Source: Sorangium aterium (GTDB lineage: Bacteria > Myxococcota_A > Polyangia > Polyangiales > Polyangiaceae). Taken from it: a DNA stretch of 64,000 nucleotides. Shown in pieces: positions 43,145 through 52,511 of this stretch. The stretch is from the NCBI RefSeq assembly GCF_028368935.1, contig NZ_JAQNDK010000002.1, positions 186,001 to 250,000 on the forward strand. The letters are read 5' to 3'. The notes beneath the pieces are model-generated. The model did not search any database. It had not been told where the DNA came from and saw only the letters and a list, made by a program, of their open reading frames with translations. Numbering within the stretch: the first letter of the stretch is position 1; the number at the start of each line of letters is the position of its first letter. A program made the translations under genes and the position numbers.

Positions 43145-44398
43145 ATGCGTTGTCTACGCCTCCGCTCCGGCGCCGCGCTCGCCGCGGCGCTCCTGCTGCC
43201 CTCGCTCCTCGCGTGCGCCGGCCCTCGGGCTCGGCCTCTCCCTCCTGCATCGAGCGCTGGTGCGCTGTCCGCGGCGCCCGCCGGCGAGGCGCGCCGGCGC
43301 GCGCGGGATCTCGGCATCGTGATCGGCCGCCTGCCCACCGGGAAGCTGAACGCGATCACCGATGTCCACGGCGTGCGCGTCGGGCACGTGACCCATCGCC
43401 GCGGCGCCGGCCGGCTCGACCCGGGCAAGGGGCCGGTCCGCACGGGCGTGACCGTCATCCTGCCGACGTCCGATGACTTCTGGCACAACAAGGTCCCCGC
43501 CGCGAGCTTCGTCCTGAACGGGAACGGGGAGATGACCGGCCTCCATTATGTGATGGAGTTCGGGGTCCTCGAGACGCCCATCGTCTTCACCAACACCCTC
43601 TCCGTGGGCCGCGCGCTCGATGGGGCGATCCAGTACATGCTCCGGCGCTATCCGGGCATCGGCGTGGACGAGCCCACGGTGACACCGATCGTCGGAGAGT
43701 GCGACGACAGCGCGCTGAACGACATCCGCGGGCTGCACGTGTCGGCCGAGGACGTCCTCGAGGCGGCGGAGCACGCCGCGGATGGCCCTGTCGACGAAGG
43801 GGCGGTCGGCGGCGGGACCGGGATGATCTGCTACGATTTCAAGTGCGGTATCGGGACGGCATCGCGTGTCCTGCCGGAAGCCGCGGGCGGGTTCACGGTG
43901 GGCGCCATCGTCCAGGCGAACTTCGGGGCGCGCGGCGAGCTCCGGGTCGACGGGGTGCCGGTAGGGCAGGAGATCCGCGATCTCCTGCCCGTGCCGGATG
44001 TCCACGGCGAAGGCTCGCTGCTCGCCGTTGTCGCGACCGACGCGCCCCTGTCCGCGCGGCAGCTCGAGCGGGTGGCGCGGCGCATCGCGCTCGCGGTGGG
44101 GCGCACAGGGACGATATCGCGCGACGGCAGCGGCGACCTGTTCCTGGCCTTCGCGACGGGCAACCGGGTGCCGGTCGAGCCCGAGGGGCTGACTCGGGAT
44201 CTCCGTGAGGTGGACGACGCGCGCCTGAACCCGATGTTCCAGGGCGCCGAAGAGGCGGTGGAAGAGGCCATCCTCAACGCGATGACCATGGCGACGACGA
44301 CGTTCGGACAGGACGACCACGTCGCCCACGCCATCCCGCTCGACCGGCTCCGCGAGGCGATGCGACGGTATGGGAGGCTCGGTGAGCCGGGACGCTGA
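43145..44398 (+). CDS. S58 family peptidase (DmpA/BapA-like aminopeptidase), probable lipoprotein
   Basis: 417 residues from ATG 43145. Signal peptide with lipobox LLACAG. The family hallmarks are present: LNAITDVHGVRVGH near the start, the conserved VGGGTGM..YDFKCGIGTASR around the self-cleavage site, where Ser after the GIGTA becomes the nucleophile of the beta chain, and FATGNRVP at the end. S58 enzymes cut themselves into alpha and beta chains and release N-terminal D- or beta-amino acids. The likely location is the periplasmic face. It lies convergent to the Cys-containing protein at 44472. Confidence 0.9.
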   Translation: MRCLRLRSGAALAAALLLPSLLACAGPRARPLPPASSAGALSAAPAGEARRRARDLGIVIGRLPTGKLNAITDVHGVRVGHVTHRRGAGRLDPGKGPVRTGVTVILPTSDDFWHNKVPAASFVLNGNGEMTGLHYVMEFGVLETPIVFTNTLSVGRALDGAIQYMLRRYPGIGVDEPTVTPIVGECDDSALNDIRGLHVSAEDVLEAAEHAADGPVDEGAVGGGTGMICYDFKCGIGTASRVLPEAAGGFTVGAIVQANFGARGELRVDGVPVGQEIRDLLPVPDVHGEGSLLAVVATDAPLSARQLERVARRIALAVGRTGTISRDGSGDLFLAFATGNRVPVEPEGLTRDLREVDDARLNPMFQGAEEAVEEAILNAMTMATTTFGQDDHVAHAIPLDRLREAMRRYGRLGEPGR

Positions 44399-44471
44399 GC
44401 CGGATTTGCGCGCCGCCACGCCGGATCAAGAGCCGACATGCGCGCCCCCCCGGGAAGAGCGAAGTCTCGAC

Positions 44472-45050
44472 TCAGATGATCAGCAGGAGTTCGAGATCGC
44501 TCTCCTTTCCCGTCGCGCCCCCCGCCCCCGCCGCGCCCCCCGCGGGCACGTGAGGCGCGTTGACCGGCGCTAGCCGGAGCGCGCCGAGAGGCCGCGGCCC
44601 CGAGCTCTCCGGCGGAGGCCCGCCGGCGTCGGTCGCGCCGCGATCGCCGTGCGCGCGCTGCGCGCAGCCGGCGATCGCGGCGCGCACCGCGCAGAACACG
44701 CGCTCCGTGTCGAGCCCCCCGGGCTCCTGAGCCGCCCTGGCCAGGCTCTCGTCGACGCAGGCGGCGCACGGGGCGGAGGTCGCCGCGAGCCGCACCACCA
44801 GCGTCGCCTCCAGGCGACCGAGCTCTACCCTGTTGAATGGCACGGTGAGCGCCGAGCCGCGGCCCCGGCCGACATCGACGCTGACGAGGAGGGTATCGCC
44901 ATCACGTATCACCATGGTTTCCCGCGGGGGGCGGCCACTTACGCGCTCTGGCGCAGACTCACGAAGACTTGTGTTGACAAGGATCCACAGGCGATCGGAG
45001 CTCGCCTGTCCGCTCTTCTCCGCAGCGTCGCTGGTGCGGCCTTCTGCCAT
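44472..45050 (-). CDS. Hypothetical Cys-containing soluble protein
   Basis: 192 residues from ATG 45050 with GGAGG about eight bases upstream. Strands ETMVIRDGDTLLVSVDVGRGRG and LTVPFNRVELGRLEATLVVRL precede a helical Cys-bearing segment CAACVDESLARAA...CAVRAAIAGC. A Gly/Pro-rich tail follows. There is no signal peptide and no recognised family. Four cysteines in pairs could form disulfides or bind a metal, which is guesswork. It is divergent to the small membrane protein at 45253. Confidence 0.6.
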   Translation of the reverse strand: MAEGRTSDAAEKSGQASSDRLWILVNTSLRESAPERVSGRPPRETMVIRDGDTLLVSVDVGRGRGSALTVPFNRVELGRLEATLVVRLAATSAPCAACVDESLARAAQEPGGLDTERVFCAVRAAIAGCAQRAHGDRGATDAGGPPPESSGPRPLGALRLAPVNAPHVPAGGAAGAGGATGKESDLELLLII

Positions 45051-45252
45051 TCTCACGCCCTCCGAGGAGGCGAACCTACAGCCGTTGGAGGCGGACGGCG
45101 ATGGTCCTTCCGGACAGACAATGTCCGGACGGGCGCGTCCGCCGGGGACGCCGCCGCGCCCGGTGAACGCGGCGGACACGGAGGTCGTTGCTGCGTCCGT
45201 TGCGCCGTCCGGCGCGAGGCGGTAAGCACAGCCGGCGAGCGGAGGGCGGAGC

Positions 45253-45492
45253 GTGGATGAGCCAGAGCGACGCGACGAGGACCCGGACCAGGGCGCGGGC
45301 GAAGCCGGGAGCGAGCGCGCGTCGCTCGCCATCCTGTTCCTCGCCGCCGCGTTCGCGCTCGCGCTCCTGCTGACCGTCGTGGCGCTCCTCGCGTTCGCGG
45401 CGATGAGCCAGCGATCGCCGTCGCCGGTCCAGGTCGGCGCCCTGGTCGGCGTTCCGGTCGACGCTCCGGCCGCGCTCGGCCGGCGGGGCTAG
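45253..45492 (+). CDS. Small single-pass membrane protein
   Basis: 79 residues from GTG 45253 with GGAGG seven to eight bases upstream. The N-terminus is acidic, then one long helix (ASLAILFLAAAFALALLLTVVALLAFAA), then a short tail, so the end would lie outside the cytoplasm. No family is recognised. Its TAG stop shares the bases CTAG with the TAG stop of the convergent response regulator. Confidence 0.6.
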   Translation: MDEPERRDEDPDQGAGEAGSERASLAILFLAAAFALALLLTVVALLAFAAMSQRSPSPVQVGALVGVPVDAPAALGRRG

Positions 45493-45899
45493 CCGCAGGT
45501 CTTCTGGACCACGCCGAGCAGCGCGCTGAAGTCGACGGGCTTCTTCAGGTAGGCCGTGCCCTCGGGCGGGCCGTCGTGGCCGGAGACGATGGTCACCGGG
45601 ATCGCCGCGAGCGCGTGCACCTGCTTCAGCGCGGCGAGCATCTCCTCGCCGGTCATGATCGGCATCATGAGGTCGAGCAGGATGAGCCCGGGCGGCGGGT
45701 CCGCCTGGTGCAAGAGATCGAGCGCCTCCCTGCCGTTGCTGGCGCAGTAGACATCGTAGCCCGACGACTCGAGCATCTCGCGGAGCATCTCGCGGAGCTC
45801 GGCGTCGTCGTCGACCAGGAGGACGGGGGCGCGCGGGTTCGGGGGAATCGGCGTCACGCGCGGCCCGTTGAGCCCGTCGGTTGGCAAGGGTTCACTCAT
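45489..45899 (-). CDS. Single-domain response regulator
   Basis: 136 residues from ATG 45899 with AGAGGT upstream. A lone receiver: acidic residues VLLVDDDAELREML, acceptor Asp in GLILLDLMMPIMTGEE, switch Ser/Thr in TIVSGHDGPP and Lys in YLKKPVDFSALL. The Lys is followed by K-P as usual, so it should be phosphorylated. There is no output domain, so it acts through protein contact, as CheY-like or phosphorelay proteins do. No histidine kinase is adjacent. Confidence 0.93.
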   Translation of the reverse strand: MSEPLPTDGLNGPRVTPIPPNPRAPVLLVDDDAELREMLREMLESSGYDVYCASNGREALDLLHQADPPPGLILLDLMMPIMTGEEMLAALKQVHALAAIPVTIVSGHDGPPEGTAYLKKPVDFSALLGVVQKTCG

Positions 45900-46127
45900 C
45901 GCTGTTACCTCTTCCAGACTGCGCAAGCATGCAGGAGCGATAGCAGGCGAACACCGCGCACGCATTGCATGCCCTCAGCATCGTCGGATCTTCTCCGGAC
46001 ATGGTTCCGGGCTACGCGGGGGCGGCGCCGCTCCGCGCCGAGCAGCGGGCGAGGGGCGTGGGGGGAGCACGGGCACCGCGAGCGAAGCCATGCGAAGCGC
46101 CGAGGGTTACGGGAGTTGCGCCGCGGG

Positions 46128-47300
46128 TCAAGCCTCTCCGCTCTCGCCCCGCTCGCCCTCCGGCGTTCCGGGCCGGAACCCGAGCGCGCGCGCCTGGGCT
46201 GGGCCGGTGTGGCGACGGCGCCAGACCACCGCGTCGAGCAGGTAATGGGTCGCCTGCGGCAGCGCGAGCAGCGGCACGAGCAGCGCCCGCGCGCGCGGCC
46301 CGAGGAGCGGCTCGTCCCCTGTCCGCGCGCCGCCGAAGAGCTCCGGCCGGTCGTGCCAGACGAGCCGGTCCCAGAGCATCTCCTCGACGAACGCGAGCGC
46401 CAGCGCGATCCCGAGGAAGGCGAGGAGCCCGGAGGCGAGGACCCGCGCGAGCAGCGAGCGCGGCGCCTCGCGGGCCCGCTCCCGGGCGTACGCGAAGACG
46501 AGCGCCATGTACGGGACCCCGTGGACGATCACGTTGGTCACCGTGAACTGGAAGTCGCTGTCGGTCGCGACGATGCCGACGTACCAGGTCGCCGCGGTCG
46601 TCGCGACGACGACGTGCTTGCCGAGGTTGAGCGGCGCGCGGTCGACGCAGGCCCGCTGGATCGCGCGGGCGACGTACGCGACGGCGAGCGCGGCGTACAC
46701 CGCGCCGAGCGGGCCCACCGCGGCCGCGAGCCAGGGCGCGCTCACGAAATCGCCGTCCACGAACCACTGGAACGCGCGCGGGGGGTGGGCGTGCGCGTGC
46801 CAGTAAAGGAGCGGCCACCCCGTCGCCGCGTAGACGAGCGCGTCGTCGAGGAGGCGATCGACGCGCGAGCGCTCGCCCGCGAGCGCGCGGTAGATCGCGA
46901 CCCACCCGACCTGCTGGCGGACGAAGTGGATCACGGCCACGTAGGCGAGCGCGCGCCAGAAGGCGAGCTCGGAGGCGAGGTGGAGCGCGACGCCGGCGGC
47001 GTAACAGGCGAGCGGAACGCCGGCGTAGAGCGCGGGGTGGCGGCGGAGCTCCTCCGGGTCGAGGTACGTGCGGAAGAGCGTCGTGTGCACGTGGGCCACG
47101 TCGACGCCGACCACGAAGAGCAGGAAGCCCCAGGCCGGGAGCGCGCCCCCCGTCGAGAGCGCGGCGAGGGCGAGGGCGACCGCCGCGGAGCCGCCGAACA
47201 CCGCGAGGTCGACGCCGCGGCCCCACAGGAAGCCGCCGCGGGCCGCGCCGCGGGGCCCGGCCGGCAGCGCGCCAAGGAGGTCGGGCCCGGCCGAGGCCAA
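46128..47300 (-). CDS. Multi-pass membrane protein of unknown function
   Basis: 390 residues with about eight to nine predicted helices. Conserved-looking polar positions sit in or near helices: HVHTTLFRTYLDPEE, HFVRQQVGW, NLGKHVVVATTAATWYVGIV, NVIVHGVPYMALVF. Many His (HVHTT, HAHAHPP, NVIVHG) suggest a metal or haem site, but no family was recognised. The gene lies 16 bases behind the DUF350 gene on the same strand, so they are probably co-transcribed. Confidence 0.75.
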   Translation of the reverse strand: MASAGPDLLGALPAGPRGAARGGFLWGRGVDLAVFGGSAAVALALAALSTGGALPAWGFLLFVVGVDVAHVHTTLFRTYLDPEELRRHPALYAGVPLACYAAGVALHLASELAFWRALAYVAVIHFVRQQVGWVAIYRALAGERSRVDRLLDDALVYAATGWPLLYWHAHAHPPRAFQWFVDGDFVSAPWLAAAVGPLGAVYAALAVAYVARAIQRACVDRAPLNLGKHVVVATTAATWYVGIVATDSDFQFTVTNVIVHGVPYMALVFAYARERAREAPRSLLARVLASGLLAFLGIALALAFVEEMLWDRLVWHDRPELFGGARTGDEPLLGPRARALLVPLLALPQATHYLLDAVVWRRRHTGPAQARALGFRPGTPEGERGESGEA

Positions 47301-47316
47301 CGCCGAGACCCGCGCG

Positions 47317-47538
47317 TCAGCCGTGGATGGCCGCGGAGATGATCCAGGCGAGGCCCAGGATCACCGAGCCGATCACGATCGCGAGCGCCGTGTTCTGGTC
47401 CTCCTCGATCTCCTTGCGGATGGAGAAGGGGGTGAGCTTGGTGATCAGCACGAACGCCAGCAGGAAGACGAGCAGCCCGACCGCGACGAAGACGAGCGTT
47501 CCGATGACGGCTTTGATCAAATTTTGAACGTCGGGCAT
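47317..47538 (-). CDS. DUF350-type small membrane protein
   Basis: 73 residues with two helices: VIGTLVFVAVGLLVFLLAFVLI and ALAIVIGSVILGLAWIISAAI. Between them is LTPFSIRKEIEEDQN, the DUF350 signature (KxTPF...EIxE..N.A.A). The family's role is not established. It is the first gene of the pair with the membrane protein at 46128. Confidence 0.85.
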   Translation of the reverse strand: MPDVQNLIKAVIGTLVFVAVGLLVFLLAFVLITKLTPFSIRKEIEEDQNTALAIVIGSVILGLAWIISAAIHG

Positions 47539-47704
47539 CGGCGGTTCTCTCTGGGCGCGGGGCGGCGCGCGGCGCGCGCTCGTGACGTCGTGAGCTCGAG
47601 GGGCGTGAGCCTACGCGAGTCGGCCGGCAGGGTGAAGCGCGGTCGCTGCGCCGCGTCGCGTCCTCGACGCGCGCGCCCGGGCGGCGACGTGCTATCGCCC
47701 TGCG

Positions 47705-49627
47705 GTGTCCACGACCGTGCGCCGAACCCTGCCCCGCCGCGCCCTCACGGCCGCGCTCGCGGCGCTCGGCCTGCTCTGCGCAGGCGCGCCCCACCTCGCC
47801 GCAGCGGCGCCTCCGTCCGGCGAGCCGGCGCCGATCGCCGCCGCGCGGCCGGCTGGCCCGCGCCCGCAGGCGGCAGCGCGCCCGCAGCGCGCCTCGGCGC
47901 AGCGGGCGGGCGCTGCCGGGGCGCATCGCAAGCCGGCCGGTGGGCGCGCGCACGGCGGGGGCGCGCAGTCCGGCAAGGCGGCGGGCGTACCGGCCGGCAA
48001 GGCGGCGCACGCGCAGTCCGGCAAGGCGCTGCGCGGCGGTGGCGCGCCGAACGGCAAGGCGGCGCACGCGGCAGGGACGCCGAGGAGCGCCGCGGCGGCT
48101 CCGGCGGAAGCGCCGCTCGATCTCGCGTTGCCCGTCGAGCGGGTCACGCTGAAGAACGGGCTGCGCGTGGTGCTGAGCCCCGACGAGAGCTCGCCCACCG
48201 TCGCGGTGGCCGTGACGTACGACGTGGGCTCGCGCGACGAGCCGAGCGGCAGGAGCGGCGTGGCGCGCCTCGTGATGGACGTGATGGCCGGGAGCAGCCG
48301 CAGCCTGCCGGCGGGCGAGCCCCAGCGCCTCGTCGCCGAGCGCGGCGGCGAGCTCCACGCCGAGGCGGACGTCGATCGCACCACCTACACGGCGGTGGCG
48401 CCCGCGAACGAGCTCGCGCTGGCGCTGTGGCTCGAGGCCGATCGCATGAAGGCGCCCGCGCCGAGCGCGGAGGGCTTCGAGGCGCAGCGCAGGGACGCGA
48501 TCGAGCGGCGCGGCGCGACCCTCGGCGCCGCCCACGGCCAGGGCGCGATCCGGCTCAGCGAGCTCGTCTTCCAGGGGTACTGGCCCCACGAGCACCCGGC
48601 GCTCGGCGAGGCGAACGATCTCGCGGGCGCGGAGCTCTCGTGGGTCCGCGACTTCCACGTCGCCCATTACGGCCCGAACACGGCGGTGCTCGTGATCGCC
48701 GGCGGCTTCGAGGCGGGCGCGGCGATGGCGCTCGTGCACGAGTACTTCGACGGCATCCCCGCCGTCTCGGCCGCGCCCTTCAAGGACGTGCCGTTCCCCG
48801 AGCAGACGAGCCAGCGCACCGGCGTCGTGAGGGACAGCGCCGCCCGCGCGCCGTCCATCCTCTACGGGTGGGCCGCGCCGCCGCCCGAGCACCCGGATCA
48901 CCACGCGCTCGCGCTCGCGGCCTCCCTGCTCGGGCGCGGGGAGAGCTCGCGGCTCCAGGCGCTCCTGGTCGGGAACAGGGCCGTCGCGCGGTCGGTGCAG
49001 GTCGCGATCGACGGCCACCGCGGGCCCGATCTCTTCTCCATCGACGTGCGGCTCGCCGAGGACGCCCAGGTCGGCGACGTCGAGAAGCTGATCGAGGGCG
49101 AGATCCGGGCGCTCTCGACGGCGGGACCTTCGCAGGCGGAGCTGACGAGGGCGCGCCGGCTGCTCCAGTCGGCGTTCGTGTCGGGCCTCGCGGACGCGAG
49201 CGCGCGGGCGCGGGCGCTCGGCGAGCACGAGCTCCTCTTCGGGGACGCCGCCCACCTGAACGGGGAGCTCGCGCGCTACTTCGCGGTGACCCGGGAGGAC
49301 GTGCAGCGCGTCGCGCGCGAGCACCTCGGCCCGACGCGCCGGACGATCGTCGAGACCTATCCCCCTGCAGTGCCGGGAGCCGCCCCGCCTCCGCGCGCGT
49401 CGACCGGCGCGCCGCGGCAGGACGCCGAGGTGGCGACGCCGGGCAAGGGCGCGGAGAAGGCGGCGTCTGGCAAGGCCGCGTCGGGCAAGGGGGCGAGCAA
49501 GGCCGCGCCGGGCAAGGCGACGCACAAGGCCGCGCCCGGCAAGCGCCCGGCGAAGGCGCGCGGCGCGGCGAGCCGGCCCGCGGCGGATCAGGCGCCGAGG
49601 AAGCCGGCGAAACACACGAAGAAGTGA
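47705..49627 (+). CDS. M16-fold protein lacking the HxxEH zinc motif
   Basis: 640 residues from GTG 47705. Signal peptide, then Ala/Gly/Lys linker (SGKAL, PAGKAAHAQ), the M16 domain (VTLKNGLRVVLSPDESSPTVAVAVTYDVGSRDEPSGRSGVARLVMDVM ... DVDRTTYTAV), and a C-terminal Lys/Ala tail (KAAPGKATHKAAPGK) like histone H1. At the place where active M16 peptidases have HxxEH the sequence is VARLVMDVMAG, so no zinc site. It probably acts as a partner subunit or binding protein, as inactive M16 chains do. It forms an operon with the next M16-fold gene (35-base gap). Confidence 0.9.
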   Translation: MSTTVRRTLPRRALTAALAALGLLCAGAPHLAAAAPPSGEPAPIAAARPAGPRPQAAARPQRASAQRAGAAGAHRKPAGGRAHGGGAQSGKAAGVPAGKAAHAQSGKALRGGGAPNGKAAHAAGTPRSAAAAPAEAPLDLALPVERVTLKNGLRVVLSPDESSPTVAVAVTYDVGSRDEPSGRSGVARLVMDVMAGSSRSLPAGEPQRLVAERGGELHAEADVDRTTYTAVAPANELALALWLEADRMKAPAPSAEGFEAQRRDAIERRGATLGAAHGQGAIRLSELVFQGYWPHEHPALGEANDLAGAELSWVRDFHVAHYGPNTAVLVIAGGFEAGAAMALVHEYFDGIPAVSAAPFKDVPFPEQTSQRTGVVRDSAARAPSILYGWAAPPPEHPDHHALALAASLLGRGESSRLQALLVGNRAVARSVQVAIDGHRGPDLFSIDVRLAEDAQVGDVEKLIEGEIRALSTAGPSQAELTRARRLLQSAFVSGLADASARARALGEHELLFGDAAHLNGELARYFAVTREDVQRVAREHLGPTRRTIVETYPPAVPGAAPPPRASTGAPRQDAEVATPGKGAEKAASGKAASGKGASKAAPGKATHKAAPGKRPAKARGAASRPAADQAPRKPAKHTKK

Positions 49628-49662
49628 CGCGAAGAGGCGGGCGACGGAGAAGGCGTGACCCG

Positions 49663-51327
49663 ATGAACGAGCGAAGCGAGCGACGCGACCTGCGCGGGCG
49701 GCGGACAGCGCGCCCCTGGCTCTCCTGGACCACGGCGCTCGCGGCGGCCGTGGCGTGCGGCTGCGCTGCTGGGCAGGCGCCGCAGCCGCACGCGCAGGCG
49801 GGAGCACCGGCGAGGCCCGCGCCGGCGACGTCTGGGCCGGCGGCGCCGCCGGCCGAGGTCGCTCGCGGGGAGCAGCCGCCGCCGTCCGGCCCCGCGAAGC
49901 CCGCGCGCATGCCCCCGATCGCCTGGGCCGAGCTCCCGAGCGGCCTCCGCGTCGCCACGGCGGTGAGCCGCGCGCTGCCGCTCGTGGAGGTCCGGGTGGT
50001 CATCCGCGGCGGCTCCGCGGCCGACGGCGAGCGCACGGGGCTCGCCGCGCTCACGGGCGAGCTCCTCCTGCGCGGGGGCGCGGGCGGCCTCCCCGGCCGC
50101 GAGGTGCTCGCGCGCGTCGAGTCGCTCGGCGCCTCGCTGCGGGTGGACACCGGCCTCGACGCGACCGTGATCGGCCTGCGCGCCCCCAGCGATCGCCTCG
50201 CGGAGGCGGCCCTGCTGCTCGGGCTCGTCGTGCAGCGGCCGCGCCTCGACGCCGCGGAGCTCGCCAGGCTGAAGGCCCAGGCCGCCGAGGCGGCGAGGGA
50301 GCGCGCGCGCTCGGACGGCCGCTGGGGAGCGCTGATGGTCCTCTTCCGCGACCTCTACGCGCTCCCCACCGAGCTGCACCCGTACGCCTCGTTCGGCGCG
50401 ACCGCGGCGGAGCTCCCGCAGATCACCGCCGCCGACTGCCGCGCGTTCCATGCGGCGTGGTACGTCCCGAAGAACACCGTGGTGGTGGTGGCGGGCGACA
50501 CGACGCCCGAGGCCGCGCGCGCGGCCGTGGAGAAGGCCTTCACCGACCGCCGCGGCGAGGAGCCCCCGTCGCTCTCGTTCACCGATCCGGTGGCCCCGGC
50601 GTCGCTCAAGATCACGATCGTCGATCGCCCGAAGAGCGCGGAGAGCGAGCTCTTCCTCGGCTTGCTCGGCCCCGAGCGCAGCGCCCCGGAGTGGCCCGCG
50701 CTCGCGGTCGCGGGCGAGGTCCTCGGCGGCCCCTCCGGGCGCCTCTCGCAGGAGCTCCTCGAGCCGCGCGGGCCGGCGCGCGAGGTGTCCGCGGCGCCGC
50801 TCGACGTCGCGCACGGGCCCGTCCCGCTCCTGGCCCACGTCCGCGTCCCTGCGGCGCGCACGGGCCTCGCCGCGCAGGCGATGCTGGAGCACGCGGAGCG
50901 GCTCGCGGCCGCGGCGCCCTCGCAGGAGGAGGTCGACGCCGCGGCGCGGCGGCTCACCGCCGGCCTCGGCCTCGGCCTCGGGACGGCCACCGGGCTCGCC
51001 GACGAGATCGCCGGCATGCAGGCGCTCGATCTGCCAGACGACCACCAGGAGAGCTACCGCAAGGAGCTCCGGGACATCACGCCGGCCTTCGCCGGCAAGG
51101 TCGCGCACGACAACGTGCGACCGGCGCACGCAGCGATCGTCGTGGTGGGCGACGCCCAGGCGATCGGCCCGATGCTGAGCCGCCTCGGGGACGTGAAGGT
51201 GGTCGACCCGACCCGCGCCTTCGAGCGGAAGCGCACGATCCCGCGGGACGCGAGCGCGTCGTCCGCCCCGTCGCAGGCGCCGGCGCCCGGCGCTGGCCGC
51301 GCGGCGCCGGCAGAGGAGCCGCAGTGA
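49663..51327 (+). CDS. Second M16-fold protein lacking the HxxEH motif, lipoprotein
   Basis: 554 residues from ATG 49663. Lipoprotein-like signal (LAAAVACGCAAG). Pro/Ala stalk, then the M16 fold: LPSGLRVATAVSRALPLVEVRVVIRGGSAADGERTGLAALTGELLLRGG, later FHAAWYVPKNTVVVVAGDTTPEAARAAVEKAF. Where HxxEH would lie it reads AALTGELLL; so, like its neighbour, it has no zinc site. In many bacteria a two-gene M16 unit has one active and one inactive chain; here both seem inactive. It is coupled to the following hydrolase gene by GTGA (51324-51327). Confidence 0.9.
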   Translation: MNERSERRDLRGRRTARPWLSWTTALAAAVACGCAAGQAPQPHAQAGAPARPAPATSGPAAPPAEVARGEQPPPSGPAKPARMPPIAWAELPSGLRVATAVSRALPLVEVRVVIRGGSAADGERTGLAALTGELLLRGGAGGLPGREVLARVESLGASLRVDTGLDATVIGLRAPSDRLAEAALLLGLVVQRPRLDAAELARLKAQAAEAARERARSDGRWGALMVLFRDLYALPTELHPYASFGATAAELPQITAADCRAFHAAWYVPKNTVVVVAGDTTPEAARAAVEKAFTDRRGEEPPSLSFTDPVAPASLKITIVDRPKSAESELFLGLLGPERSAPEWPALAVAGEVLGGPSGRLSQELLEPRGPAREVSAAPLDVAHGPVPLLAHVRVPAARTGLAAQAMLEHAERLAAAAPSQEEVDAAARRLTAGLGLGLGTATGLADEIAGMQALDLPDDHQESYRKELRDITPAFAGKVAHDNVRPAHAAIVVVGDAQAIGPMLSRLGDVKVVDPTRAFERKRTIPRDASASSAPSQAPAPGAGRAAPAEEPQ

Positions 51328-52379
51328 CGGCCGCCGGGCGCCGGGCGCCGCGCGCGCCGCGTGGTCCAGCGCCGGCGATGCGCGCCTTCGCGCCGGCGAT
51401 GCGCGCCTTCGCGCCCGCGGCGCGCGCCTTCGCGCTCGCGGCAGGGCTCGCGGCCGCGTCCTCCCCGGGCGCCGTGCGGGCGCAGCCGAAGCCTGCGCCG
51501 GCGGCCCCCGCGCCGGCGGCGTCGACGGCGGCGGCCGCGCAGCTCGACGGCGCGACGTACGACTACGAGCACCCGTCTGCGCCGGCGCGCGGCGCTGCCG
51601 AGCAGGGCGCAGCGCAGCCCGACGATGCCGGGCCCGCGGTGCCGCCGGAGCGGCGCTGGCGGGGTCGCGCCTTCGTGCACCGCCTGGCGGCCGCCGATCC
51701 CGCGCGGCCGCTGCCGATCCTCGTGTTCCTGCACGGCACCAACGAGGCGCGGATCGAGCACCGCTGGATGGGCGGCGGCCCGGAGGGCGACGTGCGCCGG
51801 ATCGCGGCGCAGCTCATGGAGGCGGGCCGGATCCCGCCGATGCTCGTCGCGGCGCCGAGCGCCGTGCTCCCGGCGGCCGTGGCCGTCGCGCGGACGAGCT
51901 GGCCCGCCTTCGATCTGGACGCGTTCCTCGACGCCACGGCCGCGCGGCTGCGCGGCGTCGCGACCGTCGACCGCGCGCGCGTCGTCGTCGCGGGCCACTC
52001 CGGCGGCGGCTGCAACAAGGCGGGCGGCATCGCGGCCGCTTTGAGCGCGTCGACCCCCGTGCACGCGGCGCTCGTGATCGACACGTGCATGGACGTCGAC
52101 ATCGCGCTCCCCCTCGCGCGCTCGCGCCCGACCACGCACGTCGTCGTGTCGTGGCAGACGATGACCTGGGTCAAGCGCCCCATCGCCGACTTCCGCCGCG
52201 CCTTCCAGCGCGGCGTCGACGCGCACCCTGCTGCTCCGGGCGTCCTCCGCGAGCTCGAGCCGCTCATCCCGACGGAGCCGATGCCCCACGACGCCATGGT
52301 GCCCCTGGTGCTGCGGCGCTGGCTGCCGCCGCTCCTCTCGCCGGACGCCGCGCCGAGCGTGCCCTGCGTCTCGCCGTGA
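51324..52379 (+). CDS. Secreted alpha/beta hydrolase
   Basis: 351 residues from GTG 51324, which overlaps the preceding stop and has GAGGAG five bases upstream; ATG 51378 is an alternative. Signal sequence near residues 19-52, including two near-copies of a 21-base unit (MRAFAPA). Hydrolase domain: PILVFLHGTNEARIEHRW, nucleophile elbow VVVAGHSGGGCNKAG, and a probable catalytic His in EPMPHDAMV. It should be a serine esterase or peptidase outside the cytoplasm. Co-transcription with the two M16-fold genes suggests a common task at the cell envelope. Confidence 0.8.
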   Translation: MTAAGRRAPRAPRGPAPAMRAFAPAMRAFAPAARAFALAAGLAAASSPGAVRAQPKPAPAAPAPAASTAAAAQLDGATYDYEHPSAPARGAAEQGAAQPDDAGPAVPPERRWRGRAFVHRLAAADPARPLPILVFLHGTNEARIEHRWMGGGPEGDVRRIAAQLMEAGRIPPMLVAAPSAVLPAAVAVARTSWPAFDLDAFLDATAARLRGVATVDRARVVVAGHSGGGCNKAGGIAAALSASTPVHAALVIDTCMDVDIALPLARSRPTTHVVVSWQTMTWVKRPIADFRRAFQRGVDAHPAAPGVLRELEPLIPTEPMPHDAMVPLVLRRWLPPLLSPDAAPSVPCVSP

Positions 52380-52511
52380 CCGCCCCGGGACGCGTCGCCG
52401 CGTCCGTCACTCGGTAGCCGCGCGGCGTCGAGGCTGCGCCGCGCACAAAACAGCTCAAGCGGGTTGGTCGGCATCCCTCGGACGCGCGCCCCATGTTAGG
52501 TCGTGTACAGG

